A stretch of 64,000 nucleotides of DNA from Collinsella sp. (GTDB lineage: Bacteria; Actinomycetota; Coriobacteriia; Coriobacteriales; Coriobacteriaceae), in assembly GCA_019414205.1 (NCBI GenBank), contig DXML01000021.1:1-64000 (forward strand), read 5' to 3'. Both the position numbers and the translations under genes were made by a program. Shown piece after piece: positions 47,388 to 57,018 of the stretch (positions are counted from its first letter, which is position 1; each line of letters begins with the position of its first letter). The notes under the pieces were generated by a model. It was not told the origin of the DNA. It saw only the letters and a program-made list of their open reading frames with translations, and ran no database searches.

Positions 47388-49091
47388 CTACCCTAGCAGG
47401 CTCAGACCAACAGAGACAAACGCCAGGATAACGCCGACGATGGACTCGCCGCCGAGCAGGCCGCTGGCGACGACCAGGCCCTGCTCCTGGAAGGCGGCAT
47501 CCTTGGAGGCCTTCTCCTCGTCCGAAAGACCGGCAGCGGCGTCGCGGCGTGCGGCCCACTTGTCGTAGGCGAGCTTGACACAGGAGCCCAAGAAGGCCGT
47601 GAGCGACATGTAGAACGGCAGGTACACGCCTAGGCCGATCATCATGGCCGGAATGCCGAGCCAGTACATGACGATGCCGGCGATAAAGCCGCCTGCGAAC
47701 CACGGCACGCTCGGGATGCCCGAGACCATGGTGGCGACGACGCTTGCCTGCGCAGCCACAAAGCTCTTGTCGGGGCCGAAGGCGTCCGGACCATAGGCGG
47801 TGACGAGCGCGACCATGACGGCGGCGGCGACCAGGGCACCCACGATGCCGCCGATGGCCTGGCCGACCCACTGTGCGCGCGGGTTGGTGCCCAGCACGGC
47901 GCCGGCCTTAAAGTCGTTCATGACGTCGCCCGCAAGGCCGCACGCCACGGCCACGATGCCGGCGATAAAGAACAGCTTGACCTGAGCGAGCTGCGCGAAG
48001 GCTGCCACGATGAGCATGACGATGAGGCCAAAGATCTCCATGGGGTCGATGCCCGTCTGGCCGCAGCTCTGTGCGCTCATGATGGTGGTGATAAAGGTGA
48101 ACAGCGTGACGATGACGGCCGGGACGGGACCAAGGTCGAGCGCGATGGCAACGATCACGGCGATGGCTGCGGTGCCCAGGCCGATGATGCCGGCGTCGAG
48201 CTTAAGGGAGCCCGAGATGAGCGACTGCTCGTCGGTGTCGGTGGAGCTGTCGGCGGCGAGGCCACGGACGATACCGGCGACCTGCGGCAGGATGTCCTTG
48301 AGGACGACGGCGACGCCAAAGCCCATCATAAGGCCCATGCCCAGGGACTTGACGATGCCCTGTGCGGTTACGACGTCGAACAGGCCGGCAGCGGTGCCGC
48401 CGACGATGATGCCAAAGTTGCCCAGCAGCGCGCCGGCAAACCAGAACGCGACGGGGGCAAAGCCCACCAAAAAGCCGATGGACAGCAACATGGGCGAGTT
48501 GTAGATGGCAAAGGTCACGCCGGGGATATTGAGCGTGCACAGCATGCTGGGCACCACGCCCAGAGCGTCGCGAAGCACGCTGTAGATGCCTGCGATGGCC
48601 ATGGAGCCAAAGAGCTGCTTGCCGGTCTTGCCGCCGGCCTCGGTAGCACGCAGGGTCTGAGCTGCGGCGTTGCCGGTAGGGAACTCCAGCGCGGCGTCCA
48701 CGATAAAGTGACGGTGGATGAGCGCCGTGGCCAGCAGGCCCAGGATGGTGCCGGCGAGCGCCACGATAAACATGTCGAGCCAGCTGATCTGGTCGGCATA
48801 GCCCAGCATCCAGGCGCCCGGGATGGTAAACGCCAGGCCGCCGGCGACCATGGCGCCCGCGGACATGATGGTGTGGGTAACGTTGGCCTCGTTGAGGCTG
48901 GCGTTGCCCATGAGCTTCAGGAAGAACAGCGAAATGACGGCAGCGAAGATAATCGGCCAGGGGAGTGCGCCCATCTTGAGCGCCGTGTAGGCCGAGCTTG
49001 CCGTGATAATCACGCAGCCAAGGACGCCGATGACGACGCCGCGCAGCGTGAGTTGCCCGCGCATCGAAGCGCGGTTCGAGGGATTGCTCAT
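47388..49091 (-). CDS. OPT-family oligopeptide transporter
   Basis: A 567-residue membrane protein with about fourteen hydrophobic spans. SNASLNEANVTHTIMSAGA-like and FPTGNAAAQTLRATEAGGK segments (partly quoted) mark the bacterial OPT/YSL group. These import small peptides or metal chelates by proton coupling. It is a single gene with AAAGGAG upstream and a strong terminator. Residues 278-300, a charged SST-DTDEQS loop, separate the two halves. Confidence 0.9.
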   Translation of the reverse strand: MSNPSNRASMRGQLTLRGVVIGVLGCVIITASSAYTALKMGALPWPIIFAAVISLFFLKLMGNASLNEANVTHTIMSAGAMVAGGLAFTIPGAWMLGYADQISWLDMFIVALAGTILGLLATALIHRHFIVDAALEFPTGNAAAQTLRATEAGGKTGKQLFGSMAIAGIYSVLRDALGVVPSMLCTLNIPGVTFAIYNSPMLLSIGFLVGFAPVAFWFAGALLGNFGIIVGGTAAGLFDVVTAQGIVKSLGMGLMMGFGVAVVLKDILPQVAGIVRGLAADSSTDTDEQSLISGSLKLDAGIIGLGTAAIAVIVAIALDLGPVPAVIVTLFTFITTIMSAQSCGQTGIDPMEIFGLIVMLIVAAFAQLAQVKLFFIAGIVAVACGLAGDVMNDFKAGAVLGTNPRAQWVGQAIGGIVGALVAAAVMVALVTAYGPDAFGPDKSFVAAQASVVATMVSGIPSVPWFAGGFIAGIVMYWLGIPAMMIGLGVYLPFYMSLTAFLGSCVKLAYDKWAARRDAAAGLSDEEKASKDAAFQEQGLVVASGLLGGESIVGVILAFVSVGLSLLG

Positions 49092-49283
49092 ATAAAACTC
49101 CTTTGCGTATATCCGCTTCCCCCGGGAGCGCCGTTACGGATACGGCGCGGGAAGTCGGGTTACCAAGGGCCGCCGCGTGAGCTCGCGCGCGACCGCGCAC
49201 CAGTATAGCCGCAAGCTAGTCATTTTGGGATGACTGGTTTAGGTAGGCGATATACTGCTGGACAGACGAAAGGAGCGCCGACG

Positions 49284-50135
49284 ATGCTTAATGGGTGCGC
49301 ATATATATTGACGGTCGACGTGGGCAACACGTCCATTCGCTTTGGCCTGTTTGCCGAGGATTCGGCCGCGGCGCAGGAGCGCCCGCTCGCGACGTGCGAG
49401 ATTACGACGCCGGCCCGCATTACGGCCGACGAAGCGCGCATGCGACTCGTGCAGGTCATGGGCGCGCTCGCCGCCGATGCAGGTGTGCCCGGGGTGCTCG
49501 TACCCGCCGCGGCCGTGCTGAGCTGTGTGGTCCCGGCGCTCGAACGCCCGTGGAAGGCGGCACTTTCCCGTACCTGCACGGGGCGCGTGCTCACCGTGGG
49601 GCCGGGCCTCAAGACCGGCATACCCGTGCACTACGATGACCCGGCCGAGATCGGTCCCGACCGCATCGCCGACGCCGTGGCTGCCCGCGCCGTCTACGGC
49701 TCTCCGTGCATTGTGATCGACCTGGGCACCACGACCAATATCGAGGTCATCGACGCGCACGGCACCTTTGTCGGCGGCGTTATCGCGCCGGGGCTGGCGC
49801 TCGGCGCCCGTTCGCTTTCGGCAGCTGCGGCGCGCCTGCCTCAGGTTGAGCCCTCGGCGCCGACGCACGTCATCGGCCGCAACACGCGTGAGGCCATGCG
49901 CTCGGGCGTGGTTTTGGGCGAGGTAGCCCGCATCGACGGCATGCTCGACATGGTGCTCGCCGAGATGCGCGCGACCAAGGCGGCGGGGGAAGGCAGCGTG
50001 CCCATCGTCATTACCGGCGACGATGCCGAGGCGCTTGCGGCCCTTGTCGGTCATAGCCTGACGGTCGATGACGCGTTGACGCTGCGGGGTCTCGCCGAGC
50101 TCTACCACATCAATCAAAAGCCCCGTCGCGCGTAG
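49284..50135 (+). CDS. coaX: Type III pantothenate kinase
   Basis: The start at 49284 (MLNGCAYILTVDVGNTSIRF) follows AAAGGAG at nine bases; the open frame begins at 49230. 283 residues. DVGNT (12-16) is the phosphate-binding loop of the ASKHA fold, followed by the GPDRIADAVAA and DLGTTTNIEVID blocks typical of CoaX. It phosphorylates pantothenate, the first step of coenzyme A synthesis, in an enzyme type that is insensitive to CoA feedback. It is close to and in the same direction as the dCMP deaminase gene. Confidence 0.93.
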   Translation: MLNGCAYILTVDVGNTSIRFGLFAEDSAAAQERPLATCEITTPARITADEARMRLVQVMGALAADAGVPGVLVPAAAVLSCVVPALERPWKAALSRTCTGRVLTVGPGLKTGIPVHYDDPAEIGPDRIADAVAARAVYGSPCIVIDLGTTTNIEVIDAHGTFVGGVIAPGLALGARSLSAAAARLPQVEPSAPTHVIGRNTREAMRSGVVLGEVARIDGMLDMVLAEMRATKAAGEGSVPIVITGDDAEALAALVGHSLTVDDALTLRGLAELYHINQKPRRA

Positions 50136-50218
50136 CAATGGGGGAGGTGGGACAAAAACGTCTCCACCTTCCACCTGCTACAATGGGTCAAACTGTTGCG
50201 ATTACGGAGGTGTCTGCC

Positions 50219-50743
50219 ATGTCGGACGATCTTCATCAAACTGCGTCGGGCAAGCGCCGCGACGTTATTAGCTGGGATGAGTTCTTTATGAGCGTGGCCA
50301 TCGCCGCGCAGCGCCGCAGTAAGGACCCCAACACGCAGGTGGGCGCGTGCATCGCCAGCACCAACCACCGCATCCTTTCGGTGGGTTACAACGGTACGCC
50401 CTCGGCGCTCAACGACGACTTTTTCCCGTGGGGCACGAGCGACGACCCGTTGCAGGATAAGCACAACTACGTGGTGCATGCCGAGGCCAACGCCGTGCTC
50501 AACTACCGCGGCTCGCTCAAAGACCTTGAGGGTTCCACGGTCTACGTCACGCTGTTCCCGTGCCACGACTGTGCCAAGATCCTGGCCCAGGTGGGCGTGG
50601 GCGAGGTTGTCTACCTGGACAACAAGTATGCCGACACCGATGACGGCCGTATCAGCCGCCGCATTCTCGACTCCTGCGGCATCAGCTACCGCCAGGTCAT
50701 CGTCGATGTCCAGATTGGTACCGGGGGACAGGCTCGGCAGTAG
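50219..50743 (+). CDS. dCMP deaminase (ComEB-like)
   Basis: The start at 50219 (MSDDLHQ) has GGAGGTG upstream. 174 residues. HAEANAV (H87, E89) and PCHDC (C115, C118) are the zinc ligands and proton shuttle of deoxycytidylate deaminases; GYNGTPSALNDDF is the substrate loop. The product dUMP feeds thymidylate synthesis. Late competence protein ComEB belongs to the same family, but no competence genes are near. Confidence 0.92.
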   Translation: MSDDLHQTASGKRRDVISWDEFFMSVAIAAQRRSKDPNTQVGACIASTNHRILSVGYNGTPSALNDDFFPWGTSDDPLQDKHNYVVHAEANAVLNYRGSLKDLEGSTVYVTLFPCHDCAKILAQVGVGEVVYLDNKYADTDDGRISRRILDSCGISYRQVIVDVQIGTGGQARQ

Positions 50744-50912
50744 CGCGTGCCAACGCCAGCTGGCGGCAAAACAGCCAAAAGAGCCCCGTCCCAAATTGAC
50801 TGCTCGTGAAAGTCGTGTCCGCGCGCATGGACGGCTCGTGAGCGGGTACATGGCTGTAGTAACATAGCTCTGTCCGCGGGCATGCCCGCGTTATTGTGAG
50901 AAAGGAGCCCCT

Positions 50913-51191
50913 GTGGCTGTTAACGAAGAGCTGCTTAAGAAGGTTCTTGAAGAGATCCGCCCCAACCTGCAGGCCGATGGCGGCGATATGGAGTATGTGG
51001 GCGTCGACGACGAGGGCGTTGTCAAGCTGGAGCTGCAGGGCGCCTGCGCCGGCTGCCCCATGAGCTCGCTAACCCTTTCCATGGGTATCGAGCGCATCCT
51101 GAAGGAGCATGTGCCCGGCGTTACCCGCGTTGAGCAGGTCAATGCTTCCGGCGAGGCCGAGGACCTGTACGATGAGTACGCGCCGTTCTAA
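50913..51191 (+). CDS. NifU C-terminal domain (Nfu-type) iron-sulfur carrier
   Basis: A 92-residue protein with GTG start and AAAGGAG seven bases upstream. CAGCP (C45, C48) is the cluster-binding pair of Nfu domains; the LQADGGDMEYV start is typical. It carries an iron-sulfur cluster to client proteins. The spacer before it (50744-50912) has the palindrome CGCGGGCATGCCCGCG just upstream, which could be regulatory. Confidence 0.92.
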   Translation: MAVNEELLKKVLEEIRPNLQADGGDMEYVGVDDEGVVKLELQGACAGCPMSSLTLSMGIERILKEHVPGVTRVEQVNASGEAEDLYDEYAPF

Positions 51192-51237
51192 GATGCGAAA
51201 GCTGCGGACGGTACGCTCCGCATAGACGTTACGTCCA

Positions 51238-51276
51238 AATATGCGGCTGCGAGCGTAAGGCCCGCGGCCGCATTTG
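51238..51276 (+). terminator. Hairpin after the nfu-like gene
   Basis: ATGCGGC (51241-51247) and GCCGCAT (51267-51273) pair, followed by TTTGT. Weak but well placed terminator. Confidence 0.6.
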
Positions 51277-51299
51277 TATGTAGGGAGCAGGGGATCGAT

Positions 51300-52121
51300 A
51301 TGCTCAACGACCTCTACCATATGCTTGATCCCGTCGCGATCTCGGCGGGCCCCATCACCATCTACTGGTACGGCCTGGCCTACGTGGTCGGCGCCCTGCT
51401 CACGGCGGTCGTTATGTATCGCACGCAGCGCCGCTGGGGCTTCGACATTACGATTGATGACCTGACGAGCGTCGTGGTCGGCGCGGTCTTTGGCCTCATC
51501 ATCGGCGCGCGCCTGTTTTACGTCGTCTTTTACGGCGATGGCTACTATTGGACCCACCCGCTCGAAATCTTTGCCACCAACGAGGGAGGCATGAGCTTCC
51601 ACGGCGGCCTGGTGGGCGGCATCTTGGGCGGCATCATCGTGTGCCGAATGTATAAGCTCGACGCCTGGACCGTCGCCGACCTTGCCGTGATCGGCGCCCC
51701 GCTGGCGCTGTGCCTGGGACGTTGCGCCAATTTCGTCAACGGCGAGCTGTGGGGTAAGCCGACCGATCTGCCCTGGGGTGTGGTCTTTGGCGGCACCGCG
51801 GGCGATATGCCGCGCCATCCCTCCCAGCTCTACGAGGCGTTTCTAGAGGGCATTGTGCTCTTTTGCATCCTGCAGGTGCTCAGCCGCAAAAAGCCACTGC
51901 TGCCCCAGGGTACGTTTATGGGCGTGTTCGTGATGGGGTACGGCATCGTCCGCTTTCTCGTTGAGTTCGTGCGCGTGCCCGATGCCCAGCTGGGCTATCT
52001 GCTGGGCGGCGTCATAACCATGGGTCAGCTGCTGAGTTTGCCGCTCGTGATTGCCGGCCTGGCGCTCATCATCTTCGCCCGCCACCGCAACCAGCCCCAG
52101 CGCGTCTACCTGGACGCCTAA
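51300..52121 (+). CDS. lgt: Prolipoprotein diacylglyceryl transferase
   Basis: A 273-residue, seven-span membrane enzyme that moves diacylglycerol from phosphatidylglycerol to the lipobox cysteine of exported lipoproteins. FHGGLVGG (H101) and RCANFVNGELWG (R141, N144, N147, E149) are the Lgt signatures. GGGAGC lies before the ATG. A substrate is present in this window: the amino-acid-binding lipoprotein at 21767. Confidence 0.95.
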   Translation: MLNDLYHMLDPVAISAGPITIYWYGLAYVVGALLTAVVMYRTQRRWGFDITIDDLTSVVVGAVFGLIIGARLFYVVFYGDGYYWTHPLEIFATNEGGMSFHGGLVGGILGGIIVCRMYKLDAWTVADLAVIGAPLALCLGRCANFVNGELWGKPTDLPWGVVFGGTAGDMPRHPSQLYEAFLEGIVLFCILQVLSRKKPLLPQGTFMGVFVMGYGIVRFLVEFVRVPDAQLGYLLGGVITMGQLLSLPLVIAGLALIIFARHRNQPQRVYLDA

Positions 52122-52124
52122 CCA

Positions 52125-52165
52125 AGACCACCACAAAGGGGACAGGCACCTTTGTGGTGGTCTTG
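52125..52165. repeat. Hairpin repeat of the ACCACCACAAAGG family, copy 2
   Basis: AAGACCACCACAAAGG (52125-52140) pairs perfectly with CCTTTGTGGTGGTCTT (52150-52165) around GGACAGGCA, the same loop as at 23094. The outermost pair differs from copy 1 on both arms (G-C instead of A-T), a compensatory change. Confidence 0.8.
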
Positions 52166-52201
52166 CCGAGTTTGATAGGTTTCTAGAAAGGCTTTCGGAC
52201 T

Positions 52202-54385
52202 GTGAAGGATTCCGACCTCTCCACAACGGCTGCGCGCGACGCTGCCCGCATCGTCTGGTTTAAGCGCTACCCCGCCAAGCAGACGCTCATCGCATTTCTG
52301 CTCGCGCTGTTGGCGACCACGGCGTTTTCCATCGATCCCGCGCCGGTCTCGAGCAACGCAGTCTTGGCGATTGACCCCAAAGCCTCGGGCATGCTGTACG
52401 TGTGCTACGAGGTGCTCCTCTCGTTTGCCGGCCATACCGACGCGGTCATGCTGCTTGCGCTTGCCTGCCTGCTCACGCTGCCGTTTCGCTACGTATTCTT
52501 TGGCCGCGGCGATGCTTGGCGTCCTTCGGTGATCCTTCCGTCGCTGTTCTTTGCCGTCTGCATGGTGTTTGGCCGCAGCTACGACCTCACCGATTCGGCC
52601 GAGATCGTGCTCGGCGACAAGGCTCGCATCATCTGCGCCTGGATAGGCGGTGCGGGCTGGATGCTCTTGGCGGTCGTTGCCTTCTACCTGGCTTTTGAGT
52701 GTCTAGATTGGCTGGGCTCTCGGCGCATTCCGTTTTCCGAAGCGCACTTTGGCCGCGTATGGCGTGTGGCTCACGCCGTGCTCTCGGTCCATCCCTTTGC
52801 CGGGCCCTTTCTGGTGCTTATGATTGTCTGGGCGCCCACGCTCATCGCTTCGCTGCCCGGCCTTTTTATGGGGGATACGGGTGCGCAGATTCGCCAGTGG
52901 TTCAATTACCCCAACGGCACGAGTGACTACCTGCGTCTGCTCAATCCCAATGTGTTGCTCAACGGACATCACCCCGTGGTGCACACGGCTATCATCGGTT
53001 CGTGCGTCCAGCTGGGGCTTTCACTATTCAACAGCGCCAACGCAGGTCTTGCCATCTACACCTGCGCTCAGTTCGTCATTACGGCCGTCTGCATGGCCTA
53101 TTCCATCTCGTCGCTGCGCAAACTGGGCGTGAGCCTGCCGGTCCGCGGCGTGATCTTGCTGTTCTTTGTGTTTATGCCCATGTTCTCCAACTACGCGGCC
53201 CTGCTTACCAAAGATGTGCTGTTTGCCGACGCGTTTTTGGTGCTGTTGGTGCAGACCGTGAAGCTCGTGGCCTGCGGCCTGCCCGGTCGCGATGCCAATG
53301 CCGAGCGTGCGGGCGAACAGAGGCCCGTGCTCTTTGCGCGCCACGACTGGCTGCTGCTCGCTCTGGGCGCCAGGGGTTCCACGTTTCTGCGCAACGGCGG
53401 CCTGGTGTTTCCCCTGGCGGCATGCGTAATCGCGGCGGCGTTTTGCGCATGGGGCGCGCATGCGGCTCGTCGCGCAGCCAAGCAGGCTGGTGCTGCGCCT
53501 TCGGGCGCCATCCCGCGTTTCCGCTGGGTGGGAGTTCTTGCTGTGCTTGCACTCTGCCTTGCCTCTAATATGTACTTCACCAAGGTCTTTATGCCGGCGC
53601 ACGACATCACGCCTGGTTCCAAGCGTGAAATCCTCTCGATTCCGTTCCAGCAGACGGCTCGTTTCGTCCAAAAGCACGACGGCCTCAACTCGGGCGTCAA
53701 CCCCACGGTTAAGGAGGACGGCACCATCGTGGAGGCTCCTTGCGACGGCTTGGTGACCGACGAAGAGCGTGCCGTGATCGACCGTGTGCTCAAGTACGAG
53801 AATCTGGGCCGCCGTTACAACCCCGACAAGTCCGACGCCGTCAAAAATTGCTTTAACGAGTACGCCTCGCAGGAGGACATCAAGGCCTATTTTGAGGTGT
53901 GGGCGCAGATGTTCAAAAAGGATCCCGAGTGCTATATCTCGGCGCTCATCAATAACTACTACGGCTACTTTTATCCGAGTGCCCGCGATGCGTGGGTCTA
54001 CAGCACGTCGCGCAGTGCCGAGATTATGGCACGCCCCGATAATCTCAAGTACTTCGACTTCCATCCGGTCGATAGCAAGGTTGCGCGCTGGTGCGACCAC
54101 CTGATCAACCTGTATCGCGTGGCAGTACAGCGCATCCCGTTTATCTCGCTCACCATGAGCTCGGCCACCTACGTGTGGATTATGATCGCCGTGGTGGTCT
54201 ACCTGTTGCGCCGCCATTCGTGGCGCGGGCTGGCCATTTGGGTGCCGCTGCTGGGTGTGCTCGCCGTGTGTCTGATCGGTCCCTGCAACGGCTCGACCTA
54301 CATGCGCTACCTGTATCCGGTCATCGCCTGCATGCCCTTTGCCATCGGCGCTACCATCACCCGCAGCGACCTCCTCTGGTCCTAA
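52202..54385 (+). CDS. DUF6020-like multi-span membrane protein
   Basis: A 727-residue protein with about eleven to twelve membrane spans. The first extracellular-loop motifs GLFMGDTGAQIRQWFN and LLNGHHPVVHT recall GT-C glycosyltransferase-fold proteins with an acidic residue in the first loop. A soluble segment (about 470-620) lies before the last spans. In Coriobacteriia such proteins are labelled DUF6020 and may transfer sugars to cell-surface polymers; that is inference. GTG start with AAAGG upstream. REP-like hairpins flank it on both sides. Confidence 0.7.
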   Translation: MKDSDLSTTAARDAARIVWFKRYPAKQTLIAFLLALLATTAFSIDPAPVSSNAVLAIDPKASGMLYVCYEVLLSFAGHTDAVMLLALACLLTLPFRYVFFGRGDAWRPSVILPSLFFAVCMVFGRSYDLTDSAEIVLGDKARIICAWIGGAGWMLLAVVAFYLAFECLDWLGSRRIPFSEAHFGRVWRVAHAVLSVHPFAGPFLVLMIVWAPTLIASLPGLFMGDTGAQIRQWFNYPNGTSDYLRLLNPNVLLNGHHPVVHTAIIGSCVQLGLSLFNSANAGLAIYTCAQFVITAVCMAYSISSLRKLGVSLPVRGVILLFFVFMPMFSNYAALLTKDVLFADAFLVLLVQTVKLVACGLPGRDANAERAGEQRPVLFARHDWLLLALGARGSTFLRNGGLVFPLAACVIAAAFCAWGAHAARRAAKQAGAAPSGAIPRFRWVGVLAVLALCLASNMYFTKVFMPAHDITPGSKREILSIPFQQTARFVQKHDGLNSGVNPTVKEDGTIVEAPCDGLVTDEERAVIDRVLKYENLGRRYNPDKSDAVKNCFNEYASQEDIKAYFEVWAQMFKKDPECYISALINNYYGYFYPSARDAWVYSTSRSAEIMARPDNLKYFDFHPVDSKVARWCDHLINLYRVAVQRIPFISLTMSSATYVWIMIAVVVYLLRRHSWRGLAIWVPLLGVLAVCLIGPCNGSTYMRYLYPVIACMPFAIGATITRSDLLWS

Positions 54386-54386
54386 T

Positions 54387-54419
54387 TTGGTGCAAAGGGG
54401 ACAGGTTACTTTGCACCAA
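54387..54419. repeat. Hairpin repeat with TTGGTGCAAAG arms
   Basis: TTGGTGCAAAG (54387-54397) pairs perfectly with CTTTGCACCAA (54409-54419); the loop is GGGACAGGTTA. A second small hairpin CCCCTTG/CAAGGGG follows immediately. Confidence 0.75.
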
Positions 54420-54563
54420 CCCCTTGCACCAAGGGGCTGTATCATCACGACGCCTTCATTTTGGGGTTTATCTCGCAGGCCAGTAGGTATATCATAACGA
54501 CGTTTGTTTATATTGCCCGAGCATCTGCGCTGGGCTTTAGGTCGAAACCGATAGGAGACACGT

Positions 54564-55370
54564 ATGTCCGGACACTCTAAGTGGGCCACAACCAAGCATC
54601 GTAAGGGCGCGCAGGACGCCAAGCGTTCCGCCCTCTTCTCCAAGCTGAGCCGCAACATCACCGTTGCTGCCCGTCTCGGCGGCGACCCGCTGCCCGAGAA
54701 CAACGCCAGCCTCGCCGCTGCCGTTGCCAAGGCCAAGGCTCAGTCCATGCCTAAGGACAAGATCAAGTCCGCTATCGACAAGGCATTTGGTTCGGGTGCC
54801 GACGCCGCCGTCTACGAGAACATCGTGTACGAGGGCTATGGTCCCGCCGGCGTTGCCGTCTACGTCGACTGCCTGACCGACAACCGCAACCGTACTGCCG
54901 CCGATGTCCGTTCTGCCTTCTCCCACGCTGGTGGCAACCTGGGCACCTCCGGCTCCGTCGCCTTCCAGTTTGAGCGCAAGGGCCAGATTGTCGTCGCCAA
55001 GGAGATCCTGGACGAGAACGCCAAGAAGGAGACCATGATCGCCAACGGTGCTGCCGGTGACGAGGATGAGTTCATGATGGCAATCGCCGAGGCCGGTGGC
55101 GAGGACTACGAGGACGCCGGCGAGGAGTGGATCGTCTGGACCGCTGCTAACGACGTCATGGCTGTCTCCAAGGCACTCGAGGAGCAGGGCGTCCAGGTCA
55201 AGGGTTCCGAGACCACCATGGTTCCGACCACCCCGACCGAGGTCTCCGGTACCGACGCCAAGAAGGTTCAGCGCCTCATCGACCGTCTCGAGGAGCTCGA
55301 CGACGTCCAGGATGTTTACAGCACCATGGACATGACCGACGAGGTCATCGCTGCCCTCGAGGAGGAGTAG
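54564..55370 (+). CDS. yebC: YebC/PmpR-family protein
   Basis: A 268-residue protein, slightly longer than the usual 245. It begins MSGHSKWATTKHRKGAQDAKR, the family hallmark, and GYGPAGVAVYVDCLTDNRNRT marks the second domain. Members are annotated as DNA-binding regulators; recent work on homologues points to a role in relieving ribosome stalling. GATAGGAGA precedes the ATG, and a terminator lies at 55441. Confidence 0.95.
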   Translation: MSGHSKWATTKHRKGAQDAKRSALFSKLSRNITVAARLGGDPLPENNASLAAAVAKAKAQSMPKDKIKSAIDKAFGSGADAAVYENIVYEGYGPAGVAVYVDCLTDNRNRTAADVRSAFSHAGGNLGTSGSVAFQFERKGQIVVAKEILDENAKKETMIANGAAGDEDEFMMAIAEAGGEDYEDAGEEWIVWTAANDVMAVSKALEEQGVQVKGSETTMVPTTPTEVSGTDAKKVQRLIDRLEELDDVQDVYSTMDMTDEVIAALEEE

Positions 55371-55440
55371 CACCCGCGCGGGTTAAGCCGCGCATATCTG
55401 GGCATAATGAAGCGAGCATGCAAGCCTCGTGGAATAGATG

Positions 55441-55482
55441 AGCCGGATCCGCGTGCGTAGAGCACCGGACCCGGCTCTTTTA
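55441..55482 (+). terminator. Intrinsic terminator
   Basis: AGCCGGATCCG and CGGACCCGGCT pair with one mismatch, followed by CTTTTA. Confidence 0.75.
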
Positions 55483-55536
55483 TAATGATGCGAATCGTTT
55501 TGCATTCTGTGGACCGAGACCCGAAAGGAGCGCCGC

Positions 55537-56082
55537 ATGCGCGTGCTCAAACGAGCCCTAGCAATCGTGTACCTTGCCGCCGCCATCGTGGCGTTGGGCA
55601 CGCTTGTCTGCCAGTTCTGGGGACCGTATACGTATCGCTTTATGCTGCTGTTGCGTGACACCATGCCTCGCGTCGTCGTTACGGTGTGCGCCGCCATCGT
55701 GGCGCTTGGCGTGCTCATCGGGTTTTTCCGCTTGATGTTCGCGCGTCGCGAGCCGTCCTGCGTGCATCCGGCGGGGGAGCGAAATATCGAGGTCACGCTC
55801 GCAGCACTTTCCTCGTGTGCCCGCGCCGCGGCGGAGTGCGATGATCGTGTGATGGTTGAGCATATCGAGGCGCGCGTTCAAGGCTCCGACGAGTCGCGCG
55901 TTCGTTTTAAGGTCGAGGCCATCGCGCTCGATGATAAGGACGTTGCCGCTCTTGCCACCTCGATGCAGCAGCGCATCGAGAAGGCCTGCGACACCATGCT
56001 CGGCACGCCGGGCACGACCGCGCGCGTCCGTTTTTTGCCGTCCAAGACTACCGTCCAGACCGTGGAGGTTTCCGGTGAGTGA
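55537..56082 (+). CDS. amaP: AmaP-like membrane anchor of alkaline-shock proteins
   Basis: 181 residues. Two N-terminal membrane spans (about 6-28 and 45-65) precede a soluble domain of alternating strands and helices like that of AmaP (alkaline shock response membrane anchor). It is the first gene of a three-gene set with a DUF2273 protein (8-base overlap) and an Asp23/Gls24 protein. In Staphylococcus aureus AmaP tethers Asp23 to the membrane and the proteins affect cell-envelope stress. AAAGGAG is upstream. Confidence 0.8.
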   Translation: MRVLKRALAIVYLAAAIVALGTLVCQFWGPYTYRFMLLLRDTMPRVVVTVCAAIVALGVLIGFFRLMFARREPSCVHPAGERNIEVTLAALSSCARAAAECDDRVMVEHIEARVQGSDESRVRFKVEAIALDDKDVAALATSMQQRIEKACDTMLGTPGTTARVRFLPSKTTVQTVEVSGE

Positions 56083-56452
56083 TACCAACCAAGACAAGAC
56101 CGCCCGCACGCCGCGCCTGACGATCGATCAAAACGCTACGCCGGCAGGCGAGTCCGCCGACACCAAGCCCGAGGCCGGCGAGCAGCGCGACAGCGCCGCC
56201 AACGACTTTGACGAGGCCATGGGTCTCATCAAAGGTACGGGCGCTGCTGTCTGGAGCTACGCCGTGCGCCACCCCAACACTACGCTCGGCGCCGTGGCAG
56301 GCTTTATCCTCGCCGTGCTGGTACTTACGTTGGGCCTGTGGGACACGCTCGTCATCGCATTCTTTGTGCTGATCGGCGCCGTAATCGGCCAGATTCGCGA
56401 CGGCGAGAACGGTATCGTTAACTTCTTCGGCCGTCTGTTTAGCGGCCGCTAA
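56075..56452 (+). CDS. DUF2273-family small membrane protein
   Basis: The start is GTG 56075 with GGAGG six bases upstream, inside the amaP gene; the open frame goes back to 55856 but that part is a shadow. 125 residues: an acidic, disordered N-terminal 55 residues, then two membrane spans (HPNTTLGAVAGFILAVLVLT and WDTLVIAFFVLIGAVIG) and a short tail. DUF2273 proteins occur between amaP and asp23 in many Gram-positive bacteria. Confidence 0.8.
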   Translation: MSDTNQDKTARTPRLTIDQNATPAGESADTKPEAGEQRDSAANDFDEAMGLIKGTGAAVWSYAVRHPNTTLGAVAGFILAVLVLTLGLWDTLVIAFFVLIGAVIGQIRDGENGIVNFFGRLFSGR

Positions 56453-56496
56453 TATGTATTCGACTGTCGCATCCGTGGCAGGCATAAGGAGGAACC

Positions 56497-57018
56497 ATGG
56501 CTTTTAACACGAAGGTCGATGTGGCCGATACCGAGCTCGAGACGAACGAGGCCGTCGCCGCCGAGGCGGAGGACGTAACGCTCGAGGACGAGGCGCTCGT
56601 CGAGGCAGAGTCCGAAGACGAGGCGGACGAGGATGACGAGGAGGCGGACGAGTCCGAGGACTCGCTGACCTATTCCAACGGCGTGATTGAGAAGATCGTC
56701 GCCATGGCCACCCGCGAGGTGCCGCACGTTCTGGGCATGAAGGGCAACCTCATGCACTTTGTGCAGGAGCAGTTTGGTGCCGAGAACCTGACCAAGGGCG
56801 TGACGGTCGAGGTCACCGACGACAACCGCGTGGTCGTCAACATCTCGGTCATCATCGAGTACGGCGCCTATGCGCCTGCGATCTTTGACGACGTTAAGGC
56901 GCGCGTGACCGAGCGTCTTGCCGCGATGACCGGTCTTGAGGTGGCAGGCGTCAACCTGCGCATCGAGGATGTCATCACCCCCGAGGAGTACGAGCACCGT
57001 ACCAGCCAGCACGAGTAA
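56497..57018 (+). CDS. Asp23/Gls24-family envelope stress protein
   Basis: 173 residues. An unusually acidic N-terminal extension (about 15-55, mostly Glu, Asp and Ala) precedes the Asp23 domain (YSNGVIEKIVAMATREVPHV to the end, with VNISVIIEYGAYAPAIFDDV). Its partner AmaP would anchor it at the membrane. TAAGGAGG is upstream. Third and last gene of its operon. Confidence 0.9.
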   Translation: MAFNTKVDVADTELETNEAVAAEAEDVTLEDEALVEAESEDEADEDDEEADESEDSLTYSNGVIEKIVAMATREVPHVLGMKGNLMHFVQEQFGAENLTKGVTVEVTDDNRVVVNISVIIEYGAYAPAIFDDVKARVTERLAAMTGLEVAGVNLRIEDVITPEEYEHRTSQHE